In this document: positions 1-9,509 of the stretch, piece by piece
How the letters are laid out: every line of letters starts with the position of its first letter
How positions within the stretch are numbered: the stretch's first letter is position 1
Source of the DNA: Leptolyngbya ohadii IS1
Lineage (GTDB): Bacteria; Cyanobacteriota; Cyanobacteriia; Elainellales; Elainellaceae
Assembly: GCF_002215035.1 (NCBI RefSeq)
Contig: NZ_NKFP01000006.1
Coordinates: forward strand, 756,530 to 820,529
Reading direction: 5' to 3'
DNA: 64,000 nucleotides
Notes under the pieces: generated by a model
What the model was told of the DNA's origin: nothing
Seen by the model: only the letters and a program-made list of their open reading frames with translations
Database searches by the model: none
Program-made: the position numbers and the translations under genes

Positions 1-1
1 A

Positions 2-1855
2 GGTCGCAGCCATGTTGCTTTTGTAGATAGTACGCTTCCAGACTACAAAGCACTTGTTGCTGGACTGAAACCGGGAACCGAGGTGCATATTCTGGCTCCT
101 GACGAAAACGAAATTACCCAGATCAGTCAAGTTCTTGCAGATCGGACAGGCATCAAGAGTCTGGCAATCATCACTCATGGGAGTGAGGCAAGCTTGGAGT
201 TAGGGAGTACCAGGCTCAATTCAGCGACCCTTAGTGAGTATGAGGAGGATTTGCAGGGCTGGGCAAAGTCATTGTCAGAAGGGGGAGACCTTTTGTTCTA
301 TGGCTGTAATGTCGCGGCAGGGGAGGCGGGTAAAGCATTTGTACAGCAACTGCATCAGGTTACAGGAGCAGATGTTGCTGCCTCGGATGACTTGACTGGC
401 AGTACCCTTGCTGGGGGGAACTGGGAACTGGAATATCAGGTTGGCAAGGTTGAATCCGTAGGGCAATTGCAGCCAGAGCAAGACTATAACCATGTTTTAG
501 CAACGTCGAAACAGGACAATGCGGCTTTAAGCCGATTAGTTTTGAAAGCCGTTCGTCAAGCTAAATTTGACCAGGTGATTGACTTCGGACCCGTAGAAGA
601 TGTGTTTGGACCCAGCCCTGCCTCCCGGATAGCGCATACGCCAAATGTCGATGTCGCCGTAATTGAACTCGATCGCAACGGCAAAGCAAAAGCAGTGGCG
701 GATGTTCTCCTGTCGCGTGACTACTCCAAGGGGTTAAGCGTTCCCATCAATCAAAATAGCGGCACGGATGCAGTTCGCTGGCGTAAGTGGGATATCGATC
801 GCTGGAACGGCGGGACTTTCGACGACAGCGGGACTCAGCTCACGACGAAGGGATGGGATACAAATCCACCTTTTACAGCCGCAGACGATATCGTGTCGGG
901 ACGTAGGAATGCCCCCTATCAATTTATGTCTCCATATCCTGCCTCTTTGTTTAAGCTGCTGGTGGCTTACTATGTCATGGATCTGGTGGATGAAGGCAAG
1001 CTCTCGCTGAACCAGCGTTATACCTACTCGGTCACGGGAGAGACGCGATCGATTCGCCGCTGGATGAATCCAATGATTACCTATTCGGATAATCCCTCAA
1101 CCCGTGCATTGGTTAAACTCCTGCACGATCGCAATGAAATTAGGGGCATGAATGCAGAGTTCCGTCGTCTGGGGTTAGGCACGCTACAGGTAAATGGCAC
1201 TGACCCGACCACAGGCGGCAATTGGCAACCGGGGCAGATTCACATGACGGCACTGGATACAGCCCGATTGCTATGGCTGATTAATGGAACAAGCAACGAT
1301 GAGCAAGTGCTGTGGGACAAGCCGAATGGAAAACCAGTCACTTCGGCTGAATTAAGCGATGGTTCGCGCAACTTTCTCAAGCGGCTTCTGGCAAATCAGG
1401 GCTTTAACGAAGTCCTGTCTACGTCCAACTTCGGCACGTTTCGCAAGAACGGAAAACTATTTGGTGCGCCCAACACCCGTCCTGGCATTCCGGCAGTGGT
1501 TCCAAAACAATGGATCGACTCCAAAGATGGAACCGTAACGGTTGACGGGATTCCCTACGGTCAGGATGTTCGTCCGTTCAACAAAGAAGCGGCTGAAGTG
1601 AAGTTTTTACACAAGACCGGGCTAACGTTCAATTATGGCTCCGACGCTGGAATTGTCCAATCCCTACCCGGAAAGCCTGAGCGCCAATACATCATCGCTT
1701 TTCTGGCGAATTTAGGATACCGATACGCTGATCCTGTCTTTGCCGATCGCACCAGCTACCCCTATCTCGATCCGGTTGGCGGAATTGCCTACACCCAGAA
1801 GATTCCAGCATTAGGCAAGCAAATAGACGGTGGAATTAAGGCACAAAATCGCTGA
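2..1855 (+). CDS. DUF4347 domain / class A beta-lactamase-like serine hydrolase fusion, 5' partial
   Basis: The reading frame is open to the left edge. Translation from base 2 gives typical DUF4347 beginnings (HVAFVDSTLPDYKALV), so the GTG at 83 is internal and the true start lies outside the window. Bases 2-500 encode DUF4347, a domain usually found at the N-terminus of large exported cyanobacterial adhesins. The rest is a penicillin-binding/beta-lactamase class A-like fold with its three motifs in order: SLFK (944-955), SDN (1085-1093) and KTG (1613-1621). The nucleophile would be the Ser of SLFK. Activity could be DD-peptidase, beta-lactamase or another serine hydrolase; the sequence does not decide. 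The DUF4347 part suggests export or a surface role, but this is inference. The gene stands alone, 331 bp before rpsL. Confidence 0.8.
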   Translation, partial: GRSHVAFVDSTLPDYKALVAGLKPGTEVHILAPDENEITQISQVLADRTGIKSLAIITHGSEASLELGSTRLNSATLSEYEEDLQGWAKSLSEGGDLLFYGCNVAAGEAGKAFVQQLHQVTGADVAASDDLTGSTLAGGNWELEYQVGKVESVGQLQPEQDYNHVLATSKQDNAALSRLVLKAVRQAKFDQVIDFGPVEDVFGPSPASRIAHTPNVDVAVIELDRNGKAKAVADVLLSRDYSKGLSVPINQNSGTDAVRWRKWDIDRWNGGTFDDSGTQLTTKGWDTNPPFTAADDIVSGRRNAPYQFMSPYPASLFKLLVAYYVMDLVDEGKLSLNQRYTYSVTGETRSIRRWMNPMITYSDNPSTRALVKLLHDRNEIRGMNAEFRRLGLGTLQVNGTDPTTGGNWQPGQIHMTALDTARLLWLINGTSNDEQVLWDKPNGKPVTSAELSDGSRNFLKRLLANQGFNEVLSTSNFGTFRKNGKLFGAPNTRPGIPAVVPKQWIDSKDGTVTVDGIPYGQDVRPFNKEAAEVKFLHKTGLTFNYGSDAGIVQSLPGKPERQYIIAFLANLGYRYADPVFADRTSYPYLDPVGGIAYTQKIPALGKQIDGGIKAQNR

Positions 1856-1899
1856 AGGGTTCAGTCCATAAATCCTCAGTTGGGTAGTGCAACTCCTAA

Positions 1900-2044
1900 C
1901 GCCCCCTAAATCCCCCAAGCTTGGGGAACTTCTGATCCTTGGTACTTTAAGCGGTTGAGCAAGATGACGAGCAAAAGTTCATACCATTGAATCGTTGAGA
2001 TGTGGAGATTTCAAAGTCCCCCAGAATTGGGGGATCTGGGGGGT
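1900..2044. repeat. Imperfect inverted repeat pair, MITE-like
   Basis: A C-rich arm at 1901-1930 (core CCCCCTAAATCCCCCAA) and a G-rich arm at 2013-2044 (core TTGGGGGATCTGGGGGG) are near reverse complements over about 30 nt, with some 80 bp between them. The arms lie in the spacer between the DUF4347 gene and rpsL. Such C/G-run palindromes are scattered in many cyanobacterial genomes. No ORF lies inside, so it would be a non-autonomous repeat or folded RNA element. Confidence 0.6.
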
Positions 2045-2101
2045 GTGCAGGGTCTCAGACTAACCCGATCGCCTTACCGCTGTTTAATCCAATCCCACGA
2101 A

Positions 2102-2131
2102 TTGACAGATTTCTAATAAAATCGATATATT
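2102..2131 (+). promoter_or_regulatory. Sigma-70-type promoter of the rpsL cluster
   Basis: A consensus -35 box TTGACA (2102-2107) and a -10 box TATATT (2126-2131) are separated by 18 nt, 55 nt before the rpsL start. It is the only close match to a SigA-type promoter in the spacer, and it fits transcription of the ribosomal-protein/elongation-factor cluster. Confidence 0.65.
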
Positions 2132-2186
2132 AGTAGACTGTGAAAACTTTAGGAAACTACTCAAGCGGCAAGTCCTGCTCTAACTC

Positions 2187-2570
2187 ATGCCAACGATTCA
2201 GCAGCTAATCCACACCGAACGCCAAAAAATCACCAAGAAAACCAAATCTCCCGCTCTCAAGAGCTGCCCTCAGCGTCGCGGCGTTTGCACGAGGGTTTAT
2301 ACCACTACGCCCAAGAAGCCGAACTCAGCCCTGCGTAAAGTTGCGCGGGTTCGCCTCACCTCCGGCTTTGAAGTTACCGCTTACATTCCCGGAATTGGTC
2401 ACAACCTCCAGGAACACTCTGTTGTGATGATTCGCGGCGGACGGGTAAAAGATCTTCCCGGCGTTCGCTATCACATCATCCGTGGAACGCTGGATACTGC
2501 TGGCGTGAAAGACCGGAAGCAGGGACGATCGAAGTACGGTGCGAAGCGTCCGAAGGCAGCAGCCAAGTAA
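2187..2570 (+). CDS. rpsL: 30S ribosomal protein S12
   Basis: This 127-residue protein is ribosomal protein S12, part of the decoding site of the small subunit. It begins MPTIQQLI and contains the conserved [18 protein letters not shown] segment and the later [12 protein letters not shown] loop, the two regions that carry streptomycin-resistance positions in bacteria. Length is normal for the family and the lysine-rich C-terminus is intact. It is the first gene of a str-type cluster (rpsL-rpsG-fusA-tuf-rpsJ), behind a consensus promoter. An unusually long 402-bp spacer separates it from rpsG. Confidence 0.98.
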   Translation: MPTIQQLIHTERQKITKKTKSPALKSCPQRRGVCTRVYTTTPKKPNSALRKVARVRLTSGFEVTAYIPGIGHNLQEHSVVMIRGGRVKDLPGVRYHIIRGTLDTAGVKDRKQGRSKYGAKRPKAAAK

Positions 2571-2972
2571 TTCCTGAAAGCAATTTTTGAAATGCTGCTG
2601 GGGGTCTGTGCTGAGCGATTCTGGTGCTACGGCTCCAGGTTTGTCCTTCGCTCAGCCTCTCGTTTGAATGTTTGATGGTTTAGATTCTGAGAATTCAGAT
2701 TCTTTTGTTTGACTGGTTTTGATTATTTTGCGGTTCTTGGCTTTGTCGCTTGTTGCAGGTTAGAGCCGCATTCTCTGGAGTGCAGGGTCGTTATTTCCCC
2801 TTAATGCTGGTGGGGTCAACGAGTCGGTAATAAACCAAAAGACAAACCAGGAGTTTTGAGTAGACAGGCTAAAGAGTTGCTCCTGCTGCCCAACCTCTTG
2901 AGGGTTCCCCACTCCCTACACAGGCTTTTGTTAACGATCGCTACTCTATAAAGTTCAAAAGGTTCACAGCTT
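2571..2972 (+). promoter_or_regulatory. 402-bp rpsL-rpsG spacer with a long-range hairpin
   Basis: No gene is visible here. GCTGAGCGA (2610-2618) pairs perfectly with TCGCTCAGC (2648-2656), and between them CTGG/CCAG and GC/GC pairs extend the fold around a TACG loop. No T-run follows, so it is not a simple terminator. In E. coli the S12-S7 intercistronic RNA is the binding site for autoregulation by S7. A similar role here is inference from position only. Confidence 0.4.
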
Positions 2973-3443
2973 ATGTCCCGTCGTACCTCTGCTCAAAAAC
3001 GTCCTACGCCAGCCGATCCGGTTTACAACAGCAAACTGGTGAACATGATTGTGGTTCGCCTCATGCGAAGCGGCAAAAAGTCGATCTCCTACCGGATTGT
3101 TTACGATGCGTTCAAAATCATCCAGGAGCGCACAGGCAACGAACCGCTAGAAGTGTTTGAGCGGGCAATCAAAAACGCCACTCCCCTGGTTGAAGTGAAG
3201 GCGCGTCGGGTCGGCGGTGCAACCTATCAGGTGCCGATGGAAGTCCGCTCCGATCGCGGTACGGCACTGGCACTGCGCTGGCTGACCACCTATTCCCGTC
3301 AGCGTCCCGGCAAATCGATGGCAAGCCGTCTGGCAAACGAACTGATGGATGCCGCCAACGAAACAGGAAGCACCATCAAGAAGCGGGAAGAAACCCACCG
3401 GATGGCAGAAGCCAACAAAGCCTTCGCCCACTATCGTTACTAA
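2973..3443 (+). CDS. rpsG: 30S ribosomal protein S7
   Basis: This 156-residue protein is ribosomal protein S7, which organises the head of the 30S subunit. It starts [10 protein letters not shown] and contains the family segments [16 protein letters not shown] and [15 protein letters not shown]. The end [18 protein letters not shown] is typical of the bacterial and plastid protein. It follows rpsL and precedes fusA. A hairpin repeat lies in the 239-bp spacer after it, so fusA may have its own transcript. Confidence 0.98.
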   Translation: MSRRTSAQKRPTPADPVYNSKLVNMIVVRLMRSGKKSISYRIVYDAFKIIQERTGNEPLEVFERAIKNATPLVEVKARRVGGATYQVPMEVRSDRGTALALRWLTTYSRQRPGKSMASRLANELMDAANETGSTIKKREETHRMAEANKAFAHYRY

Positions 3444-3484
3444 GTTTGCCTCTGCTAGTAGTTGCTTGATGAGCCTCTAGTTCT

Positions 3485-3521
3485 TGTGGGGTGGGCATCT
3501 TGCCCGCCCTTCAGAATGGGA
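3485..3521 (+). repeat. Dispersed hairpin repeat, copy 1
   Basis: GGGTGGGC (3489-3496), loop ATCTT and GCCCGCCC (3502-3509) form an 8-bp stem with one G-T pair. A near-identical element sits at 37235-37270 behind an unrelated gene. The shared core TGGGGTGGGCATCTTG shows that this is a repeated intergenic element. Both copies lie just 3' of a coding region, so they could act as weak terminators or 3'-end stabilisers. Confidence 0.6.
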
Positions 3522-3682
3522 ATCAAACCGATCGACCTTAAGAAGTGAGGAGATCTCCCTCAAAAGGCAGTAGATCCTCGACTCCAAAGAGTTCGCAGAA
3601 ACTACACAGAGCGAGGGACGAAAGTATAGAATCTTAACAGTGCTTATCGGCACTGGATGCAGCAGAGACGAAGGAGGTAGCT

Positions 3683-5803
3683 GTGGCACGGACTGTCCCG
3701 CTAGAACGGGTGAGAAACATTGGCATCGCCGCGCACATTGACGCGGGTAAAACAACGACAACTGAACGAATTCTGTTTTACTCCGGTGTGGTTCACAAGA
3801 TGGGAGAGGTTCACGAAGGAACCGCCGTCACCGACTGGATGGAACAGGAGCGGGAACGGGGAATCACGATCACGGCTGCTGCCATCAGTACGCAGTGGAC
3901 TCGTCGCGATCCAGAAAATCCCACCCAGCCGAAGCCCGGTGAACCCGAATATCGCATCAATATTATTGATACTCCCGGTCACGTAGACTTCACGATCGAA
4001 GTAGAACGCTCGATGCGGGTACTGGACGGTGTAATTACCGTGCTTTGCTCCGTGGGTGGCGTTCAACCCCAAACCGAAACCGTTTGGCGGCAAGCCGATC
4101 GCTATAAGGTTCCGCGTTTCATCTTCGTCAACAAGATGGATCGCACCGGAGCGAATTTCTATAAGGTTTACAATCAGGTTGTGGATCGCCTGCGGACGAA
4201 TGCAGTGCCGATCCAGCTGCCGATCGGGGCGGAAGATCAGCTTCGCGGCATTGTTGACCTGGTGCGGATGAAGGCATACCGTTACACCAACGACCTTGGC
4301 ACGGATATTCAGGTAACGGACATTCCTGAGGATATGCAGGAATTGGTGCAGGAATACCGCACGAAGCTGGTGGAATCCGTTGCCGAAACCGACGACGAGC
4401 TGATTGAGAAATACCTGGGCGGCGAAGAACTCACTGAAGACGAAATTCGGATGGGTTTGCGGAAAGGAACCATCGCCGGAACGATCGTCCCCATGCTGTG
4501 CGGCTCTGCCTTTAAGAATAAGGGTGTGCAGCTGATGCTGGATGCGGTGATCGACTATCTGCCTGCCCCGTCTGAAGTGCCTCCGATTCAGGGTATTCTG
4601 CCCGATGGAGAAGTGGCGGTACGTCATGCCGACGACAAAGAGCCGCTGGCAGCCCTGGCGTTTAAGATCATGGCTGATCCCTACGGTCGCCTCACCTTTG
4701 TCCGCGTGTATTCCGGTGTCCTAACGAAGGGCAGCTACGTCTACAACGCAACGAAGGGCAAGAAAGAGCGGATTTCTCGCCTGATTGTCTTAAAGGCTGA
4801 CGATCGCCAGGAGGTAGATGAGCTTCGGGCAGGGGATCTGGGTGCAGCACTTGGACTCAAGGACACCTTCACCGGAGACACCATCTGCGAAGAGGCTTCC
4901 CCGATCATTCTGGAGTCGCTGTTTGTCCCTGAGCCTGTGATTTCGGTCGCGGTTGAGCCGAAGACCAAGCAGGACATGGACAAGCTTTCAAAAGCACTCC
5001 AGGCACTGTCGGAGGAAGATCCAACCTTCCGCGTCAGCGTAGACCCCGAAACCAACCAGACTGTGATTGCCGGAATGGGTGAACTTCACCTGGATATTCT
5101 GGTCGATCGCATGAAGCGCGAGTACAAGGTTGAAGCGAACGTGGGTGCGCCCCAGGTAGCATACCGGGAAACGATCCGGAAACCGATTCGCACGGAGGGC
5201 AAGTTCGTCCGGCAGAGCGGCGGTAAGGGTCAGTACGGTCACGTGGTGATCGAGGTGCAGCCGGGTGAACCGGGATCGGGCTTTGAGTTTGTCTCGAAGA
5301 TCGTGGGTGGCGCAATTCCGAAGGAATATGTTGCCCCAGCGGAACAAGGGATGAAGGAAGCCTGCGAGTCCGGCATTATTGCTGGGTATCCAGTGATCGA
5401 CTTGAAGGTAACATTAATAGATGGGTCGTTCCACGAGGTTGACTCGTCCGAAATGGCTTTCAAGATCGCTGGTTCGATGGCGATCAAGGATGCTGTGCAG
5501 AAAGCATCGCCTGTTCTGTTAGAGCCTATGATGAAGGTAGAGGTCGAAGTTCCCGAAGACTTCATCGGAAACGTCATTGGTGATCTCAACTCTCGCCGAG
5601 GGCAGATCGAAGGACAGGACACCGAGCAGGGAATTGCAAAGGTAACTTCCAAAGTCCCTCTCGCGGAGATGTTTGGATATGCTACCGATATCCGGTCGAA
5701 GACCCAGGGTCGTGGCATATTCACGATGGAATTCAGCAACTATGAGGAAGTTCCTCGCAACGTGGCTGAAACCATCATCGCAAAGAGCAAAGGGAACGCA
5801 TAG
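3683..5803 (+). CDS. fusA: Translation elongation factor G
   Basis: This 706-residue GTPase drives ribosomal translocation. The GTP-binding motifs are intact: AHIDAGKT (residues 17-24), DTPGH (96-100) and NKMD (150-153). The later domains II-V follow at full length. The GTG start is supported by a strong Shine-Dalgarno AAGGAGGT at 3671-3678. It is followed by tuf after only 25 nt, so the two are almost certainly co-transcribed. Confidence 0.98.
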   Translation: MARTVPLERVRNIGIAAHIDAGKTTTTERILFYSGVVHKMGEVHEGTAVTDWMEQERERGITITAAAISTQWTRRDPENPTQPKPGEPEYRINIIDTPGHVDFTIEVERSMRVLDGVITVLCSVGGVQPQTETVWRQADRYKVPRFIFVNKMDRTGANFYKVYNQVVDRLRTNAVPIQLPIGAEDQLRGIVDLVRMKAYRYTNDLGTDIQVTDIPEDMQELVQEYRTKLVESVAETDDELIEKYLGGEELTEDEIRMGLRKGTIAGTIVPMLCGSAFKNKGVQLMLDAVIDYLPAPSEVPPIQGILPDGEVAVRHADDKEPLAALAFKIMADPYGRLTFVRVYSGVLTKGSYVYNATKGKKERISRLIVLKADDRQEVDELRAGDLGAALGLKDTFTGDTICEEASPIILESLFVPEPVISVAVEPKTKQDMDKLSKALQALSEEDPTFRVSVDPETNQTVIAGMGELHLDILVDRMKREYKVEANVGAPQVAYRETIRKPIRTEGKFVRQSGGKGQYGHVVIEVQPGEPGSGFEFVSKIVGGAIPKEYVAPAEQGMKEACESGIIAGYPVIDLKVTLIDGSFHEVDSSEMAFKIAGSMAIKDAVQKASPVLLEPMMKVEVEVPEDFIGNVIGDLNSRRGQIEGQDTEQGIAKVTSKVPLAEMFGYATDIRSKTQGRGIFTMEFSNYEEVPRNVAETIIAKSKGNA

Positions 5804-5828
5804 TCAGTAAAGAGGAACGGATAGATAC

Positions 5829-7058
5829 ATGGCACGCGCAAAGTTTGAACGGACTAAACCCCACGTCAACATTGGTACGATCGGTCACGTTGACCACGGC
5901 AAAACCACGCTGACGGCTGCGATCACAATGACCCTGGCTGCTCTGGGACAGGCGCAAGCTCGTAAATATGACGAAATTGACGCGGCTCCTGAAGAAAAAG
6001 CACGGGGTATTACGATCAACACCGCTCACGTAGAGTACGAAACAGAAAATCGTCACTACGCCCATGTGGACTGTCCGGGACACGCTGACTACGTGAAGAA
6101 CATGATCACGGGTGCAGCACAGATGGACGGTGCAATCCTGGTGGTGGCAGCAACCGACGGTGCAATGCCCCAAACCAAGGAGCACATTCTGCTGGCGAAG
6201 CAGGTGGGTGTACCTAGTATCGTGGTCTTCCTGAACAAGGTAGACATGGTGGACGACGAAGAACTGCTGGAACTGGTTGAACTCGAACTGCGTGAACTGC
6301 TGAGCGAGTATGAGTTCCCCGGTGACGATCTGCCGATCGTCCGTGGTTCGGGTCTGAAGGCTCTGGAAGCCATGATCGCTAACCCCAAGACGGGTCGCGG
6401 CGACAACGAGTGGGTTGACAGGATCTATGAGCTGATGGATGCCGTTGACTCCTCGATTCCTACTCCTGAGCGGGATGTGGACAAGCCCTTCCTGATGGCG
6501 GTTGAGGACGTATTCACGATCACGGGTCGGGGTACGGTTGCCACCGGACGGATTGAGCGTGGAAAGGTGAAGCTGAACGACACCGTTGAACTGGTGGGTA
6601 TCCGCGACACCCGCACCACGACCGTTACTGGAATCGAGATGTTCAAGAAGAGCCTCGACGAAGGGATGGCTGGAGACAACGCCGGTCTGCTGCTTCGCGG
6701 TCTGAAGAAAGAAGACATCGAGCGCGGTATGGTGCTGGCAAAGCCCGGTTCGATCACGCCCCACACCGAATTCGAGGGTGAAGTGTACGTGCTGACCGAG
6801 AAAGAGGGTGGTCGCAAAACCCCCTTCTTCGCAGGCTACAAGCCCCAGTTCTACGTTCGTACAACTGACGTGACGGGTTCGATCGAATCCTTCACCGCAG
6901 ACGATGGCAGCAACGCCGAAATGGTGATGCCCGGCGATCGTATCAAGATGAACGTGAAGCTGATCAACCCGATCGCAATTGAACAGGGAATGCGCTTCGC
7001 AATCCGTGAAGGTGGTCGGACAATCGGTGCAGGCGTGGTTTCTAAGATCGTCAAGTAA
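5829..7058 (+). CDS. tuf: Translation elongation factor Tu
   Basis: This 409-residue GTPase delivers aminoacyl-tRNA to the ribosome. Motifs GHVDHGKT (19-26), DCPGH (81-85) and NKVD (136-139) are intact. Length and the small insertion in the G domain around residues 180-195 match cyanobacterial/plastid EF-Tu. It lies 25 nt after fusA, and two terminator-like hairpins follow it. Strong codon bias here opens long meaningless frames on the opposite strand. Confidence 0.98.
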   Translation: MARAKFERTKPHVNIGTIGHVDHGKTTLTAAITMTLAALGQAQARKYDEIDAAPEEKARGITINTAHVEYETENRHYAHVDCPGHADYVKNMITGAAQMDGAILVVAATDGAMPQTKEHILLAKQVGVPSIVVFLNKVDMVDDEELLELVELELRELLSEYEFPGDDLPIVRGSGLKALEAMIANPKTGRGDNEWVDRIYELMDAVDSSIPTPERDVDKPFLMAVEDVFTITGRGTVATGRIERGKVKLNDTVELVGIRDTRTTTVTGIEMFKKSLDEGMAGDNAGLLLRGLKKEDIERGMVLAKPGSITPHTEFEGEVYVLTEKEGGRKTPFFAGYKPQFYVRTTDVTGSIESFTADDGSNAEMVMPGDRIKMNVKLINPIAIEQGMRFAIREGGRTIGAGVVSKIVK

Positions 7059-7165
7059 TTCAAGTGATTGAATGAAGCTTGAGTCTTGGGACGATCGCGC
7101 AGCGCTGCGGCTGAAGCGTACCGGCAAAGCCGATCGTCTCTAAGCGTCTGTAAGTGACATAAGGG

Positions 7166-7199
7166 CAGCAGTTGGTCTTCGGGCTGGCTGCTGTTCTTT
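7166..7199 (+). terminator. UUCG-capped hairpin after tuf
   Basis: A 12-bp stem (7166-7177 with 7182-7193, four G-T pairs) closes on the tetraloop TTCG with a C-G closing pair and is followed by TTCTTT. UUCG loops are exceptionally stable in RNA. This may terminate or protect the 3' end of the fusA-tuf transcript. Confidence 0.5.
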
Positions 7200-7201
7200 G
7201 C

Positions 7202-7225
7202 GGGGCTGAAATAAAGCCCTTTTTT
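7202..7225 (+). terminator. Rho-independent terminator after tuf
   Basis: GGGGCT (7202-7207) pairs with AGCCCT (7215-7220) around a 7-nt loop and runs directly into TTTTT. With the hairpin just upstream it forms a tandem pair, so rpsJ probably needs its own promoter or depends on readthrough. Confidence 0.65.
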
Positions 7226-7346
7226 CGGAATAGATTCTGCGTCAAAGTTGGCGTAAAGGCATTACACTAGATCAGGCGATACGCTGCGAAGCCGCCGCAT
7301 TAATTAATAAGACTGACTGAACCTAGACAATTCAACGGGAACGCTC

Positions 7347-7664
7347 ATGGCAACGATTCAACAGCAAAAAATTCGGATTCGACTGAAGGCGTTCGATCGC
7401 CGCTTACTGGACACCTCCTGCGAAAAGATTGTAGATACGGCAAACCGGACAAACGCTACAGCCATTGGTCCGATTCCTCTGCCGACGAAGCGACGGATCT
7501 ATTGCGTACTGCGTTCTCCCCACGTCGATAAGGACTCGCGGGAACACTTTGAGACCCGGACGCACCGCCGTATTATTGACATTTATCAGCCCTCCTCGAA
7601 GACGATCGATGCGCTAATGAAGCTCGATTTACCCGCAGGTGTGGATATTGAAGTCAAGCTGTAG
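7347..7664 (+). CDS. rpsJ: 30S ribosomal protein S10
   Basis: This 105-residue protein is ribosomal protein S10, which also serves as NusE in antitermination in bacteria. It begins [17 protein letters not shown] and contains the conserved [26 protein letters not shown] region (given here only as position, residues 42-67). The position after tuf is the classic str-to-S10 junction. A terminator follows, so the ribosomal cluster ends here. Confidence 0.98.
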   Translation: MATIQQQKIRIRLKAFDRRLLDTSCEKIVDTANRTNATAIGPIPLPTKRRIYCVLRSPHVDKDSREHFETRTHRRIIDIYQPSSKTIDALMKLDLPAGVDIEVKL

Positions 7665-7768
7665 TCAAGCTATAGCAAAGCTTTAACCAGATCCTAAGCA
7701 AACTATAAGAGAATCCATAAATCGCTAGTTTTTCCCCTTGGGAAGGCTGAGTGAATACGATAGACTGT

Positions 7769-7806
7769 GAAGAGTAGCTTAACTTTCTAGGGTGGCTACT
7801 CTTTTT
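7769..7806 (+). terminator. Rho-independent terminator after rpsJ
   Basis: AAGAGTAGC (7770-7778) pairs perfectly with GCTACTCTT (7795-7803) around a 16-nt loop, with T-residues through 7806. It closes the ribosomal cluster. It also shows that an upstream GTG at 7792 cannot be the start of the next gene. Confidence 0.65.
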
Positions 7807-7890
7807 GTGTTAGCTGTATTAATTTTTTGCCCTGTAATTACCCATTCGGGTCTAAACCTCATTTGTTTGCCGTTAGGGATAGAGACTGCA

Positions 7891-8532
7891 ATGACTTTTT
7901 CCTCATCGATCGCCGTTCGTGAACTGCCCCTCTTTCCCTTGCCCGAAGTCGTCCTGTTTCCCGGTCGCCGTCTGCCGCTGCATATCTTTGAGTTCCGCTA
8001 CCGGATTATGATGCATACCATTCTTCAGAGCGATCGCCGCTTTGGAGTGCTGATGGTTGATCCGACGGAGGGGAAGGTCTCTGGAGTGGGTTGCTGTGCG
8101 GAAATTGTGCAGCATAAGCGCACCTCGGACGATCGGATGTATGTGGAGACGATCGGGCAACAGCGGTTTCGAGTGCTGGAATATGTGCGAGAGCGTCCCT
8201 ACTACGTGGGATTGGTGGAGTGGGTTGAAGACCATCCGCCGGAACAGGATTTGCGCGGTTTAGCAGGCGATGTGAATCAGCTTCTAGAGGATGTGGTGAA
8301 GCTGTCCACGAAGCTAACGGGACAGGAAATTGAACTGCCGGACGATATTCCCGAATCGCCGATCGATCTTTCCTACTGGGTGGCATCCAATTTGCAGGGC
8401 GTGCCGCAGGAGCAGCAGTCGCTTCTAGAATTGCAGGATACCGCTGCCCGGCTGGAGCGGGAAGCAGAGATTTTAACTTCAACGCGAAACCATCTTGCCG
8501 CTCGGACTGCTCTGAAGGACGTGTTTCAGTGA
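7891..8532 (+). CDS. LON peptidase substrate-binding (LAN) domain protein
   Basis: This 213-residue protein consists of the N-terminal substrate-recognition domain of Lon protease without ATPase or protease parts. It opens with VRELPLFPLPEVVLFPG and LPLHIFEFRYRIMM, the hallmarks of the domain. A helical C-terminal part follows. The ATG at 7891 is chosen because a longer frame from 7792 would start inside the rpsJ terminator and add a non-conserved hydrophobic stretch. Stand-alone LAN-domain proteins are common in cyanobacteria; their job is not established. It converges on pheA, with 1 bp between the two stop codons. Confidence 0.85.
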   Translation: MTFSSSIAVRELPLFPLPEVVLFPGRRLPLHIFEFRYRIMMHTILQSDRRFGVLMVDPTEGKVSGVGCCAEIVQHKRTSDDRMYVETIGQQRFRVLEYVRERPYYVGLVEWVEDHPPEQDLRGLAGDVNQLLEDVVKLSTKLTGQEIELPDDIPESPIDLSYWVASNLQGVPQEQQSLLELQDTAARLEREAEILTSTRNHLAARTALKDVFQ

Positions 8533-8533
8533 A

Positions 8534-9412
8534 TTATTCTGGTTTAAGCTGTCCGTCAATTACGGTCTGGATATTATAGCTGCCGAGGATCTTGAGAGTT
8601 TCTGTGCAGCTTTTGAGTTCAGGTAGGGCGGATTGAACTGCCTCGGACTGCAAATCGGCTTCCAGGTCAACAAAGAACAGGTAGTCGCCTACGGCACGCT
8701 TCGTGGGGCGAGATTCAACGCGGCTAAGGTTGATGTTGCGCTTTGCCAGGACTTCCAGCGTTTTGACCAGGGAGCCGGGAACGTTGGCGGGTAGGCTAAA
8801 GGCAAGTGAGGTGTGCTTTCCGGTAATCGCAGGTTCTAGGCTGATCACCCAGAAGCGCGTACAGTTATCCGGCAGATCGTTAATGGGATGGGCAACGATC
8901 GGCAAATTATAAAGCTGCGCCGCCCGCTGAGAGGAAACTGCCCCGATCGTAGGATTGTCGTCAACGTGCTGAAGTGCCTCTGTGGTGGAGTTGGTAGGAA
9001 TCAGAGGTACACCGGGCAGAAAGGTTTCAAGCCAGCCCTGACACTGCGCTAATGCCTGGGGATGGGAGTAGACGGTTTCGATCGCCTCCAGACTGGATGC
9101 ACGGGAAAGGAGCGCATGGGAGATGGGCAATACGAGCGCCTGCTGAATCTGAAGCGCCTCTAGCTGCCAGACGGTATCGAGCGTGGTGCGAACGCTGCCT
9201 TCCGTGGAATTTTCGACGGGAACGACGGCAAACTGCGCCTCCTGCTTTGCTACTGCTCGAATTGCCTGGGCAATACTGGGATAGGGAAGGATGGGGAGGG
9301 TTCTGCCCCTTGTCTGGGAGAGCCACTGAGCGCAGGCAAGAGCAGCACTTTCTGTATAGGTTCCGGTCGGTCCCAGATAGGCAATTGATTCTGAACTGAT
9401 TAATTCGGACAT
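8534..9412 (-). CDS. pheA: Prephenate dehydratase
   Basis: This 292-residue enzyme converts prephenate to phenylpyruvate in phenylalanine synthesis. The N-terminal catalytic domain shows AYLGPTGTYTESAA, VPVENSTEGSV and, near the end, the TRF motif (NCTRFWVIS). A C-terminal ACT domain (from about residue 200) contains PGSLVKTLEVLA and ESRPTK, the phenylalanine-sensing motif, so feedback inhibition by Phe is expected. There is no chorismate mutase part, as in most cyanobacterial enzymes. It lies 97 nt downstream of mnmE on the same strand. Confidence 0.95.
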   Translation of the reverse strand: MSELISSESIAYLGPTGTYTESAALACAQWLSQTRGRTLPILPYPSIAQAIRAVAKQEAQFAVVPVENSTEGSVRTTLDTVWQLEALQIQQALVLPISHALLSRASSLEAIETVYSHPQALAQCQGWLETFLPGVPLIPTNSTTEALQHVDDNPTIGAVSSQRAAQLYNLPIVAHPINDLPDNCTRFWVISLEPAITGKHTSLAFSLPANVPGSLVKTLEVLAKRNINLSRVESRPTKRAVGDYLFFVDLEADLQSEAVQSALPELKSCTETLKILGSYNIQTVIDGQLKPE

Positions 9413-9509
9413 AGGAGACTATGAGGAGATTCCAGGCGTTCAGCGAGAGAGATTCGGCGAAAGGTAAAGCGCACTAAAGCTATGCAATAGCATACCGCTT
9501 TTGCGTAAA

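Noticed and set aside
3701-4627. 308-codon open frame opposite fusA
   Set aside because: It is wholly inside EF-G, with no ribosome-binding site and low-plausibility composition.
5775-7127. 450-codon open frame on the strand opposite tuf
   Set aside because: It lies exactly over EF-Tu, has a His/Val/Cys-rich composition produced by tuf codon bias and has no family features. Opposite-strand frames of this kind over tuf are a common artefact.
7792-7890. 33-residue N-terminal extension of the LON-domain protein
   Set aside because: The GTG falls inside the rpsJ terminator stem, and the domain family starts at the ATG at 7891.
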